51,760 nt of DNA from Acidobacteriota bacterium (GTDB taxonomy: Bacteria > Acidobacteriota > Blastocatellia > Pyrinomonadales > Pyrinomonadaceae): assembly GCA_020200155.1 (NCBI GenBank), contig JAIVJG010000166.1, positions 1-51,760 on the forward strand, given 5' to 3'. The notes beneath the pieces are model-generated. The model searched no databases, was not told the origin of the DNA, and was given only the letters and a program-made list of their open reading frames with translations. Positions 41,240 to 50,023 of this stretch are shown here, in pieces. Numbering within the stretch: the first letter of the stretch is position 1; each line of letters begins with the position of its first letter. Position numbers and translations under genes: made by a program.

Positions 41240-42733
41240 ATGCAGGGCGCACGCGACGCGGGCGCGGCGGCGACGGTCGCGCGCGGCGCGCAGTGGTTGG
41301 CGCTGGCGGGCTTCGCGGTGTACGCGGCGACGGCCCCGCATTCGATTGCCGCGTCGTGGGTCGGACTATCACTAGCCGTGCTCGGTTGGATCGCGCGCAC
41401 GCTCGCGACGGGGCGCACGGGGCTGCGGCGCACGGCCATTGACGTTCCGCTGTGGTTGTTTTTCGGCTGGACGATACTCTCTTCCCTGCTCTCGACGGAG
41501 CCGCGCATAAGCCTCGCGAAGCTCGTCAACGCGAGCACCTTTCTCGTCTTCTACATCGCGCAAGGCTGTCTCACGCGCCGCGCGGCGGTGGCGCTCGCCA
41601 TGCTCCTGATCGTGTCGGGCGCGGCGGGCGCGCTGTGGAGCGCGTGCGAAGTCCTGTACGGACGCGGTGTGATCGTGCGAGAGCTGAAAGCCGGCAGCCC
41701 TCTGCGCGGCGCGACCCCTTTGCGAGAGGGCGACGCGGTCTGGCGCGCGAACGGTCGGCGCGTCTCCACGGTCGAGGAGATTGACGAAGAGATCAGGAGC
41801 GCGCAGGCGGGCACGCCTCTTTCGTTGAGCGTCATCACGCGCGGCGAGCACGTCGAGTGGCCCGGCCCCGTCGTGACGGAAGAGATGAAGGGCGCGTTGT
41901 CTTCGTCGCCATCCGGCCTCGTCGGAGGCGGGCGCACGCACAGCTTCCGCGCATCGGGCTGGACGCGCCACTACGAGACATTCGCCGAGATGCTGCAAAT
42001 GATCGCGCAACTCGCGCTCGGCTTCGCGCTCGCCGCACTCCTGCGAAGTCAGGCGACGCACGCGCAGCGCGTGCCGCGACTGTCCGTTGCGGCGGCCTTC
42101 GTCGCCACGTCTCTGCTCGCCTTCGGGATCGCGCTGACGGCGATGCGGACGGCGCTCGTCGCCTTCGTCGCCGGCGCGGCGGTCGTCGCATGGCGCACGC
42201 GCGCACGGGGACGCACGCGCCTGCTCGTCTCGGCGGCTCTCGCGCTCGTCTGCGCGCTCGGCGCATTTACCGTGTGGCGGACGCGCGCGGGCGGCGCGCT
42301 CCGCTTGCAGGACGACAGCGCGTCACTGCGTCTTCAAGTGGCACGCACGGCGCTTGGGCGCGTGTGGCTGCATCCCGTCGTCGGCCATGGCATGGACGCC
42401 GTCAAACTCCACTGGAACGAGTGGGGCTTCCCCGGCGACGTGCAAATTCACACGCACTCGACGCCACTGCAACTCGCCTTTGAACGAGGACTGCCCGCGC
42501 TGTGCTTCTGGCTCTGGATTATTTACGCATTCTGGCTGATGCTCGCACGCGCCGAAAAACTCTGGCGCGAGGCGGACGACGCGGGCGCACACGGCCTTCT
42601 GCTCGGCGCGATGGGCGCGCTCGCAGGTTTCTTCGCCAGCTCGCTCGTCAACTACAACTTCGGCGACTCCGAAGTCGCGCTCCTGTTGTGGTGGCTCGCG
42701 GGCGCGACCGTCTGCTTCATCAGGGATGAATGA
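41240..42733 (+). CDS. O-antigen ligase/polymerase-type membrane protein with PDZ-like insert
   Basis: A 497-residue multi-pass protein, starting at ATG 41240 (an in-frame TTG lies nine codons earlier). Hydrophobic segments begin with WLALAGFAVYAATA, SWVGLSLAVLGWIA, VPLWLFFGWTILSSLLS and VALAMLLIVSGAAGALWSAC. Then, at about residues 142-208, a PDZ-like stretch is inserted: GVIVRELKAGSPLRGATPLREGDAVWRANGRRVSTVEEIDEEIRSAQAGTPLSLSVITRG. More membrane helices follow, and the large-loop motif GHGMDAVKLHWN...IHTHSTPLQLAFERGLPAL is typical of the Wzy/WaaL O-antigen ligase family. It probably polymerises or ligates surface glycan on the periplasmic face. Neighbouring Wzm/Wzt genes support a polysaccharide role; the PDZ insert is unusual. 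Confidence 0.82.
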   Translation: MQGARDAGAAATVARGAQWLALAGFAVYAATAPHSIAASWVGLSLAVLGWIARTLATGRTGLRRTAIDVPLWLFFGWTILSSLLSTEPRISLAKLVNASTFLVFYIAQGCLTRRAAVALAMLLIVSGAAGALWSACEVLYGRGVIVRELKAGSPLRGATPLREGDAVWRANGRRVSTVEEIDEEIRSAQAGTPLSLSVITRGEHVEWPGPVVTEEMKGALSSSPSGLVGGGRTHSFRASGWTRHYETFAEMLQMIAQLALGFALAALLRSQATHAQRVPRLSVAAAFVATSLLAFGIALTAMRTALVAFVAGAAVVAWRTRARGRTRLLVSAALALVCALGAFTVWRTRAGGALRLQDDSASLRLQVARTALGRVWLHPVVGHGMDAVKLHWNEWGFPGDVQIHTHSTPLQLAFERGLPALCFWLWIIYAFWLMLARAEKLWREADDAGAHGLLLGAMGALAGFFASSLVNYNFGDSEVALLLWWLAGATVCFIRDE

Positions 42734-42751
42734 AGGCCACCTCATGCGAAT

Positions 42752-43576
42752 TTAAATCACGTCGGCGAAATTCTTGCGCGTGCGCGCGAACCACCAGTAG
42801 CCGAAGACGAAAAGGACAAGCGCGAAGCCTGTGAAGTAGACGAGGCCGCGCCAGTCCGGGCCAGTGCCTTCGAGCATGATGTTTCGATAGCTGCGGACGA
42901 GATGCGTGAAAGGGTTGATGCCGAGCAGAGCGCGATAACGTTCGGGCACGACCGTCTCCGGGTAGATGATCGGCGTCAGGTACATCCAAGCCATCAACAC
43001 GAGTACGAGCGCCTGCGCCGTGTCGCGGACGAAGACACCGAGCGAGGCGACGAACCACGCCGCGCCGAGCGTCGCCAACAGTTGCGGCGCGAGCAGCACC
43101 GGCAGCCACAAGACCGTCACATGCAGTTCACGGCGCACGACGAGCGTCGCCGCGAGCAGCGCGACGGTGCCGAACATCTGTCCCGTCATCGCAGAGAGCA
43201 CTTGCGCTACCGGCAATGTTTCCAGCGGAAAGACGACGCGCTTGACGAGGTTCGCGTGCGCGACGATTGCGGTCGCGGACTGCTGAAGCGATTCTTGAAA
43301 CGCCGTCCACGGCAGCAGCCCGCAAAAGAGGTAAAGCGCGTAATCCCACGCCGTCCCTCCCCGCCCGAACCGCGCGTTGAAGACCCCCGCGAAGATGAAC
43401 GTGAAGATGGAGATCATCACGACGGGCGTCAGCACCGCCCACACCAGCCCCAGCGCCGACCCGCGATAGCGCGCCAACGTGTAGCGTCGCGCCATCGGCC
43501 AGATCAAGTCGCCCCGTCGCGGCAACTCCCACAGAGGCCGCCACACCGCCCGTCGTGCCGTCTGAGCCGAAATCAT
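42752..43576 (-). CDS. wzm: ABC-2 type polysaccharide exporter permease (Wzm-like)
   Basis: A 274-residue permease with six hydrophobic segments. The N-terminal cytoplasmic helix (DLIWPMARRYTLARYRGSALGLVW) and the segments SIFTFIFAGVFN, ALYLFCGLLPWTAFQESL, LVKRVVFPLETLPVAQVLSA, LVLVLMAWMYLTPIIYPETVVPERYRALLGINPFTHLVRSYRNI and a final helix match the Wzm/TagG/KpsM family. These form the pore exporting undecaprenyl-linked O-polysaccharide or teichoic-like polymers with a Wzt ATPase. The expected ATPase is encoded 5 kb away on the opposite strand (48692-50023) instead of next door. Convergent with the O-antigen ligase. Confidence 0.9.
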   Translation of the reverse strand: MISAQTARRAVWRPLWELPRRGDLIWPMARRYTLARYRGSALGLVWAVLTPVVMISIFTFIFAGVFNARFGRGGTAWDYALYLFCGLLPWTAFQESLQQSATAIVAHANLVKRVVFPLETLPVAQVLSAMTGQMFGTVALLAATLVVRRELHVTVLWLPVLLAPQLLATLGAAWFVASLGVFVRDTAQALVLVLMAWMYLTPIIYPETVVPERYRALLGINPFTHLVRSYRNIMLEGTGPDWRGLVYFTGFALVLFVFGYWWFARTRKNFADVI

Positions 43577-43665
43577 GCGTTATCCCTCAACAGTCAACCT
43601 CACAGCACACCTACAAATAAAAAGGATTTAGATGAGCTTACTGCCAAACACATTCCGCCGCACAC

Positions 43666-44130
43666 TCAGTCTGTGTCCTTGTCGTCGTCCTTGTCGTCGT
43701 CCTCGTCGTCACTCACGTCGGGTATTCCCGTGTCAATTTTGCCTTTCTGTAAATCCTTTCTCGCCCGCCGGGCTAACTTTTCGTAACCGGCACGAATCCG
43801 ATCCAGTTCCTTCTCGTCCAACTCCTCCAAATCCAACAAAGCGATGTGCGCGCCTTTGCTGGTGCGAATCAACTCATCCAACTTCACCTGGATGGCCTCG
43901 GAATCCCGGTTCTGCGTATTTTGAATCAGGAAGACCATGAGAAAGGTCACGATTGTCGTGCCGGTATTGATGACCAGTTGCCACGTATCGCTAAAGCCGA
44001 AGAGCGGGCCTGTGACAGCCCACACGAGGATGACGGAAACCGCGGTGGCAAATGCAGCGGGTTGGCCCGTCGCGCGTGCCGTCCACTTGGCGAAGCGTGT
44101 AAACCAGGATGTGGATTTCGTAGCCTTCAT
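43666..44130 (-). CDS. Low-affinity iron permease-family membrane protein
   Basis: A 154-residue protein. I start at ATG 44130 (MKATKSTSWFTRFAKW) because AGGAAAC lies just before it. Two hydrophobic helices, AFATAVSVILVWAVTGPLFGF and WQLVINTGTTIVTFLMVFLIQ, and the conserved block NTQNRDSEAIQVKLDELI match the Fet4/low-affinity iron permease family (PF04120) of small bacterial proteins. The C-terminus is a striking acidic tail (DVSDDEDDDKDDDKD). Iron transport is only the family label; bacterial members are uncharacterised. Confidence 0.8.
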   Translation of the reverse strand: MKATKSTSWFTRFAKWTARATGQPAAFATAVSVILVWAVTGPLFGFSDTWQLVINTGTTIVTFLMVFLIQNTQNRDSEAIQVKLDELIRTSKGAHIALLDLEELDEKELDRIRAGYEKLARRARKDLQKGKIDTGIPDVSDDEDDDKDDDKDTD

Positions 44131-44429
44131 AAGTTTCCTCACTTGATTCTGAGAATCAATCGCCGGACTCAGTGTAAAACGGCGGTGGCCGCGTGTCGGA
44201 GCATAACAGGCGACTTGACTTTTCCTCAAACATCAAACTCCGCAACGGAAGCTTTAAGATTGATAAGAGACATGCCATCGAAGCGTCGGCTGCGAGGACT
44301 TTTTGAGGCGGCGCTGTCACTTCAACTGAACAGCTATCCGAATCTCAGTTATCAAATCTGGTGCGGCTCGATTTAGACTTCCGGGCTTTTCGGCGTATCC
44401 TATCCTTATGAGCGAACAAAGAACACCGT
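44131..44429. other. Gap upstream of the UPF0182 gene
   Basis: A 299-base region. An ATG at 44408 starts a 22-codon frame (MSEQRTPFVPRLHGG...) that could be the original UPF0182 start, now out of frame. A 35-codon ORF at 44271-44376 has no recognisable similarity. No terminator or RNA motif is seen. Confidence 0.4.
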
Positions 44430-47156
44430 TTGTGCCTCGGCTACACGGCGGTTTACTGGACGACGTTCAAGTATGAACTCGCGCTGTTCGGCGTCTTCGC
44501 CCTCGCCACGACGATTATTTTGCGCGGCGCGTTCTGGTTGATGGAACGCGCCTTCGACGTGACAGCGCTCGCGCCGCGTCGCGTGCTGCTCAATAATCAG
44601 CCGGTCGCCATTCAACCGGCACGCTTCCTGAAGCCGCTCGCGTGGGCCGTCGCGGTACTCTTCGGCCTCGGCTACGGACTGGCGATGAGCAGCGACTGGC
44701 GAAGTTTCGCGCTCTGGCTGAACCGCCCGGCGACCGCTGAAGTTGATTCGATTTTCGGTCAACAAATAGGCTTTTATCTGTTCACCCTGCCCGTCGCGGA
44801 GATGCTCGCGTCCTGGGCTTTCATGCTCGCCTTTCTCGCGCTGTGCGGCGCGGGCGTTTACGCCCTGTTGAGTTTTGTTCCGGCGAGCGGTGATTTCCGC
44901 GACGCCTTCGCGTCAAAGGATGCGCCTGCGCCCGCCGGTGCACGCAAAGCCGCTTACGCCACCGTCTCGACGGCGTTAGCCATGGTGCTCATCTTGATTG
45001 CGCTTCGCGTCTACCTGTCGCGCTTCGCCTATCTTTTCAACGACCATCAAATCTTCACCGGCGTAACCTACACCGAAGATCATTACCTGCTGCCCGGCCT
45101 CTCGGCAGTCGCCATCGCGCTGCTCGTCGCCGCTGCTATCGCGCTCGTCAACGCGTTCGCGCTGCGCCGCGCTCGCGTGCTCGTCGCCGCGCTCGCACTG
45201 CCCGCCGCCGTCTATCTCGTCGTCGCCATTTTAATTCCCGGCTATGTGCAAAGCTTCATCGTCAAGCCCAACGAACTCGACCGCGAGGCTCCGTACATCG
45301 AGCACAACATCGCGGCCACGCGTCGCGCCTTCAATCTCGAACGCATCGAAGCGCGCGACTTCCCCGCCGACACGACGAACGACGCCTACGCCATCGCCGA
45401 GAACCGCCCGACCCTCGACAACCTGCGCCTCTGGGATTACCACGCGCTGCAAGACACGCTGCGGCAGGTGCAGGAGATTCGCACGTATTACGATTTCAAC
45501 GACGTGGACGTTGACCGCTACACCGTCGGGGGCCAGACGCGGCAGGTACTCCTCGCGGCGCGCGAGCTGGATGTCACGAAGCTGCCCTCCTCTTCACAGG
45601 GCAATTGGATTAACGAGCGGCTGATCTACACGCACGGCTACGGCGTCACGATGAACACCGCCGACGGCTTCACGCCGGAAGGACGCCCGCAGTTCATCCT
45701 CTCGAACATGCCGACGGAATCCAACGCGCCCGACATCAAAGTGACGCGCCCGCAAATCTACTTCGGCGAAAAAACCGACACGCTCGTCTACGTCAATACG
45801 AAGCAGAAAGAGTTTGATTATCCGCAGGGCGACGCCAACGCTTCGACCACTTACCAGAGCGAGGGCGGCTTCCCCGTCGGCAATACCCTGCGCCGCTCTA
45901 TTCTCGCGTGGGAGTTGGGCGATTTGTCGCGGCTGCCCTTCGCCGACGACGTGACCTCGGAGAGCCGCGTGTTGATGCGCCGCCGCATCAGCGAGCGTGT
46001 GCAGACGCTCGCGCCGTTTCTCGTCTACGACGCAGACCCCTACATCGTCATCAGCCGCGACGGGCGTCTCTACTGGATGATTGACGCCTACACGGGGACG
46101 AACTCTTATCCTTACGCGCGCCATTACGATGTCGCCGGACGCGTCGTCAATTACGTCCGCAACAGCGTCAAAGTGACGGTTGACGCTTACGACGGCAGCG
46201 TGAATTTCTACGTCTTCGACAACGGAGACCCCTTGCTTCAGGGATACCGCAACCTGTTTCCCGCTCTCTTCCGCGACGAGGCGCAAATGCCCGAAGACTT
46301 ACGCGCGCACGTCCGTTATCCCGAAACGCTTTTGAAGGCACAGGCCGACGCCTACAGCCTCTATCACACGGACGACGCCAAGGTCTTTTTCCAGCGCGAG
46401 GATATGTGGAGCGTCGCGCGTGAGTCGGCCCCGAAAGAGAGCGGCAAGACGGACGCGCGCCCGCTCGAACCTTATTACACGTTGCTGCAACTGGTCGGCG
46501 GCTCGCCGCCAGCGCAGTCGTCCCCGAACACGGAGTTCGTCAACGTCGTCGTCTTCACACCGGCGTCGCGCGACAACCTGATCGGCTGGATGGCGGGACG
46601 CAGCGACGGTGAAAATTACGGTTCGCTGCTCGTCTACAAGTTTCCGAAATCGAAACTCGTCAACGGCCCGCTGCAAGTCAACGCGCGGATTGACCAGAAC
46701 GCTCAACTCTCTTCGCAACTGACGCTCTGGAATCAGCAAGGCTCGCGCGTGCAGCGCGGCAACCTGCTGATTATCCCGCTCGGTCGCGGGCTGCTCTACG
46801 TCCAGACGATTTACTTGCAGGCGGAACGCTCGCCGATGCCCGAACTGCGCCTTGTCGTCCTCGCCACGCAGGATAGGCTGGCCTACGGCACGACCTTCGC
46901 GGAGGCTTTGACCAATCTCTTCGGCAACTCCGCGCCCGGAGTCGCGCCGACGCAGCGCGCGGCCAACGACGCCTCGACAGGCGAGCCGCCGCAACCCTCA
47001 AACACTGCGCGACCGACCGCTGAACTCATCAATCGCGCCGCCACGGATTTGGCGGACTACCAGCGTCTGACGGCGGAAGGCAAACTCGGCGAAGCCGGTC
47101 AAAAGCTCGAATCTCTCAAACGCACGCTCGACGAGTTGCAGAAGGCGAAGCAGTAA
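44430..47156 (+). CDS. UPF0182-family membrane protein, N-terminus apparently lost
   Basis: A 908-residue member of UPF0182 (COG1615). The membrane part has helices ELALFGVFALATTIIL, LAWAVAVLFGLGYGLAM, MLASWAFMLAFLALCGAGVYALLSF, TALAMVLILIALRVYL, LSAVAIALLVAAAIALV and VLVAALALPAAVYLVVAILI. A large soluble part contains NELDREAPYIEHNIAATRRAF, WDYHALQDTLRQVQEIRTYYDFNDVDVDRY and DPYIVISRDGRLYWMIDAYT. The open frame begins at CLGYTAVYWTTFK, which in the family follows a first membrane helix and a W-F-x-x-L-G-Y motif. Here that helix is missing, and the plausible ATG at 44408 is one frame off. Function of the family is unknown. The Ala/Asn-rich C-terminal tail and final helix are normal. Confidence 0.88.
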   Translation: MCLGYTAVYWTTFKYELALFGVFALATTIILRGAFWLMERAFDVTALAPRRVLLNNQPVAIQPARFLKPLAWAVAVLFGLGYGLAMSSDWRSFALWLNRPATAEVDSIFGQQIGFYLFTLPVAEMLASWAFMLAFLALCGAGVYALLSFVPASGDFRDAFASKDAPAPAGARKAAYATVSTALAMVLILIALRVYLSRFAYLFNDHQIFTGVTYTEDHYLLPGLSAVAIALLVAAAIALVNAFALRRARVLVAALALPAAVYLVVAILIPGYVQSFIVKPNELDREAPYIEHNIAATRRAFNLERIEARDFPADTTNDAYAIAENRPTLDNLRLWDYHALQDTLRQVQEIRTYYDFNDVDVDRYTVGGQTRQVLLAARELDVTKLPSSSQGNWINERLIYTHGYGVTMNTADGFTPEGRPQFILSNMPTESNAPDIKVTRPQIYFGEKTDTLVYVNTKQKEFDYPQGDANASTTYQSEGGFPVGNTLRRSILAWELGDLSRLPFADDVTSESRVLMRRRISERVQTLAPFLVYDADPYIVISRDGRLYWMIDAYTGTNSYPYARHYDVAGRVVNYVRNSVKVTVDAYDGSVNFYVFDNGDPLLQGYRNLFPALFRDEAQMPEDLRAHVRYPETLLKAQADAYSLYHTDDAKVFFQREDMWSVARESAPKESGKTDARPLEPYYTLLQLVGGSPPAQSSPNTEFVNVVVFTPASRDNLIGWMAGRSDGENYGSLLVYKFPKSKLVNGPLQVNARIDQNAQLSSQLTLWNQQGSRVQRGNLLIIPLGRGLLYVQTIYLQAERSPMPELRLVVLATQDRLAYGTTFAEALTNLFGNSAPGVAPTQRAANDASTGEPPQPSNTARPTAELINRAATDLADYQRLTAEGKLGEAGQKLESLKRTLDELQKAKQ

Positions 47157-47263
47157 CTTCTCAGTCGCGGCTCAATGCCGGCGGGCGAACAAGGACTGTC
47201 AAAGAGGCGCGCATCAACGCTCTATCAGTGCGCTCGTTACCCGACGGGGCGCGTGGCTAACGC

Positions 47264-48622
47264 ATGAAGCTGGCTGTTTTCGACATTGACGGGACGCTGA
47301 CCGGAACCGACAGCGTTGACGGAGAGTGCTTCGTGCGTGCGCTCGAAGAAGCGCACGCGATCAGGGGCGTCAACACGAACTGGGCGGAGTACCCGCACAC
47401 GACCGACTCAGGCATCGTCCTGCACATCTTCCGCGAGCGATTCGGGCGCGACCCCGATGCCGGCGAGTTAATCAAACTTCAAAATCATTTCGTGGAACTG
47501 CTGCGAGAGCAACGCTCTCAAGACGCGACGCTCTTCGCCGAAGTGCCCGGCGCGGCGGCGGCGCTTCAGAAGCTAAGACAGGATGCCTTGTGGGGCGTCG
47601 CGCTGGCGACGGGCTGCTGGCGCGCGTCGGCCTTGCTCAAGTTGGAAGCGGCGGGCATCGAGCACGACCATCTCCCCGCAGCTTTCGCAGAGGAGGGCGT
47701 CTCGCGCGAGGAAATCTTGCGTGCGGCAATCTCGAAGGCGCACTCGCGTTATGGGTGTGCGCGATTCGAGAAAGTGGTCTCAGTCGGCGACGGCGTGTGG
47801 GACGTGCGCGCGGCCTCCCGGCTTGAACTTTCTTTCCTCGGCGTTGGCAGCGGCGAGCGCGAGGCGTTGTTGCGACGTGCGGGTGCGTCGCACGTCATCG
47901 CAGACTTCACGGATTTCGCGCGGCTGACGCAGGCTCTCAACGGCGCGGAAGTTCCCGTGCAGGCCACTGACTCGCAGGTGAATGACGAGAGTGCCGTCGC
48001 GCTGCAAAGCAGCTACGACCGCGTGGCCGTGGAATACGCCGCGCGCATCTACGACGAGTTGAAGGACAAGCCGCTCGACCGGCAGCTTCTGGATCAATTC
48101 GCCGAGCGCGTGCGAGACTTCGGGACGACGTGCGACGTGGGCTGCGGGCCGGGGCAGGTCGCGGCATACCTGCACGCGTGCGGCGTGCGCGTCTTCGGCA
48201 TTGACCTCTCGACGGGCATGGTCGAGCAGGCGCGTCGTTTGAACCCCGGCATCCGTTTCGACGTGGGCGACATGCTCTCGCTCGACCTCGCGGACGACAG
48301 CCTCGCGGGCGTCGCCGCCTTCTACTCGATCATCCACGTCCCGCGCGCGGAAGTGGTGCGCGCTCTGCGCGAGTTGCGGCGCGTGCTCGGCCCCGGCGGG
48401 CTGCTGCTTCTCGCCTTCCACGTCGGCGCGGAAACCATCCACCTCGAAGAGTGGTGGGGCGAGCGCGTGTCGGTTGACTTCCGCTTCTTCCAGCCGGACG
48501 AGATGACGGCGCATCTGAAGTCGGCGGGGTTCGAGGTCGAGGAGGTCATCGAAAGAGAGGCTTACAAAGACGTGGAGCACCAGAGCCGCCGCGCCTACAT
48601 CTTCGCGCGCAAGCCCGCCTGA
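47264..48622 (+). CDS. Fusion of HAD phosphatase and SAM-dependent methyltransferase
   Basis: A 452-residue two-domain protein. Residues 1-225 are a HAD hydrolase: motif I LAVFDIDGTLTGTDSVD, motif II VALATGCWR, a helical cap, motif IV VVSVGDGVWDVRAA and GVGSGE. Residues about 240-452 are a class I methyltransferase: SYDRVAVEYAARIYDELKDKPLDRQLLDQF, motif I CDVGCGPGQVAAYLHACG near residue 289, FGIDLSTGMVEQARRL, FDVGDMLSLDLADDS and VLGPGGLLLLAFHVG. Both active sites are intact, unlike the other chimeras in this window. Its location among polysaccharide export genes suggests work on a sugar phosphate or glycan, but no substrate is evident. Confidence 0.85.
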   Translation: MKLAVFDIDGTLTGTDSVDGECFVRALEEAHAIRGVNTNWAEYPHTTDSGIVLHIFRERFGRDPDAGELIKLQNHFVELLREQRSQDATLFAEVPGAAAALQKLRQDALWGVALATGCWRASALLKLEAAGIEHDHLPAAFAEEGVSREEILRAAISKAHSRYGCARFEKVVSVGDGVWDVRAASRLELSFLGVGSGEREALLRRAGASHVIADFTDFARLTQALNGAEVPVQATDSQVNDESAVALQSSYDRVAVEYAARIYDELKDKPLDRQLLDQFAERVRDFGTTCDVGCGPGQVAAYLHACGVRVFGIDLSTGMVEQARRLNPGIRFDVGDMLSLDLADDSLAGVAAFYSIIHVPRAEVVRALRELRRVLGPGGLLLLAFHVGAETIHLEEWWGERVSVDFRFFQPDEMTAHLKSAGFEVEEVIEREAYKDVEHQSRRAYIFARKPA

Positions 48623-48673
48623 CCGGACTCCGGTTCCCGTCAAAGTCTCCCTTCTGGCATCCAACTTCCCACT

Positions 48674-48686
48674 TCTGTTACATTGC
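48674..48686 (+). promoter_or_regulatory. Possible -10 region of wzt
   Basis: TCTGTTACATTGC matches 13 of 13 bases with the speA promoter region at 22515-22527. TTACAT would be a -10 box with the wzt ATG only 8 bases past it, implying a near-leaderless message. No good -35 box is seen at the right distance. Confidence 0.25.
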
Positions 48687-48691
48687 AGCGC

Positions 48692-50023
48692 ATGGGCGTA
48701 GCGTTGCGCGTGGAAAACGTGTCGAAGCAGTACCGGATTTACGAGCGACCGGGCGACCGCCTGAAAGAGACTCTGACGCGCGGGCGCTTGCGACGCCATC
48801 GCGAGTTCTGGGCGCTCAGCGACGTGGGTTTTGAGATCGAGCGTGGCGCGACCGTCGGCATCGTCGGGCCGAACGGGTGCGGCAAGTCCACGCTTTTGCA
48901 GATCATCGCCGGGACGCTTGAGCCGACGCACGGCGACGTGTGGCACGAGGGACGCATCGCCGCTTTGCTCGAACTCGGCGCGGGCTTCGACCCGGAATTC
49001 ACGGGCGTCGAGAACGTCTACATGAATGCCGCGCTGATGGGACTCTCGCGCCGCGAAACGGACGCGCTCTTTCCAGAAGTCGAACGCTTCGCGGAGATCG
49101 GCCCGTTCATTCGCCAGCCCGTCAAAACCTATTCGAGCGGCATGTACGTCCGCCTCGCCTTCGCCATCGCGGCCAGTGTCGAGCCGGACATCCTCATCGT
49201 TGACGAGGCGCTGGCCGTCGGCGACGCGGTCTTCCAGCATCGCTGCCTGCGCCGCATCAAGGAGCTACAGGAGCGCGGCGCGACCGTCCTCTTCGTCTCG
49301 CACGACGCGGCGGCGGTGCGCGCCCTCTGCACGCGCGCCATACTCCTCAACGCCGGTCGCGTCGTCGCCGACGGCAGGCCGCCGGACGTGCTCAACCGCT
49401 ACCAGAAAATCATCATGGAGCGCGAGGAGGCTTACGAGGCCGGGGCGCTGGCGGCTGCGGGCGAAGCCGGAGAAGCGCGTGCGACGGATGATGAAAGCCT
49501 CGCGCCGCTGCGTTCCACTTATCGTCATGGCGACGGGAGCGCGGAGGTCGTCGGCGCGGAACTGGCGGACGCCGCGCGACGCCGCGTCGAGATTGTCGAG
49601 ACGGGCGAAGCACTGACGCTGCGCGTCCGCGCCCGCTTTCAACGCGAGACCATCGAACCTGTCATCGGCTTTCTGATACGCGACCGCCACGGCATACACA
49701 CCTACGGCACGAACACGAAGGAGCAGCAACTCGCGTTCGGCACGGTCGGGCGCGGCGAGGTGTTGGAGGTCAGCTTCGCCTTCGATTGCTGGCTCGGCGT
49801 TGACCAGTACTCGATCTCGTTCGCCGTCCACAGCCGCGAAGGGCAGGCTTACGACTGGCTCGACGGCGCGCTCTTTTTCCGCGTCACGAGCCTCGGCCTG
49901 ACGGAAGGCATCGCCAACCTCAACGCCAGCGCGACCGCGCGACGGCTCACAGGCGCACACGGCGCGGCGGCGGAAGACGAGTCGAAAGCAGACACCAGAC
50001 AAGAGAGCGTGACGCATGGCTGA
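48692..50023 (+). CDS. wzt: Polysaccharide ABC transporter ATPase with C-terminal Wzt domain
   Basis: A 443-residue protein starting at ATG 48692. The ATPase: Walker A VGPNGCGKSTLLQ, the TagH/Wzt-type LLELGAGFDPEFTGVENVYMNAALMGLSR, signature KTYSSGMYVRLAF, Walker B ILIVDEALAVGD and H-loop VLFVSHD. After a linker (EEAYEAGALAAAGEAGEARA), residues about 285-415 form the Wzt C-terminal beta sandwich (VEIVETGEALTLRVRARFQ...PVIGFLIRDRHGIHTYGTNT...YSISFAVHSREGQAYDWLDGALFFRV), which binds the terminal modification of the finished glycan before export. The partner Wzm is at 42752-43576 on the other strand. It overlaps the next gene by 8 bases. Confidence 0.94.
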   Translation: MGVALRVENVSKQYRIYERPGDRLKETLTRGRLRRHREFWALSDVGFEIERGATVGIVGPNGCGKSTLLQIIAGTLEPTHGDVWHEGRIAALLELGAGFDPEFTGVENVYMNAALMGLSRRETDALFPEVERFAEIGPFIRQPVKTYSSGMYVRLAFAIAASVEPDILIVDEALAVGDAVFQHRCLRRIKELQERGATVLFVSHDAAAVRALCTRAILLNAGRVVADGRPPDVLNRYQKIIMEREEAYEAGALAAAGEAGEARATDDESLAPLRSTYRHGDGSAEVVGAELADAARRRVEIVETGEALTLRVRARFQRETIEPVIGFLIRDRHGIHTYGTNTKEQQLAFGTVGRGEVLEVSFAFDCWLGVDQYSISFAVHSREGQAYDWLDGALFFRVTSLGLTEGIANLNASATARRLTGAHGAAAEDESKADTRQESVTHG

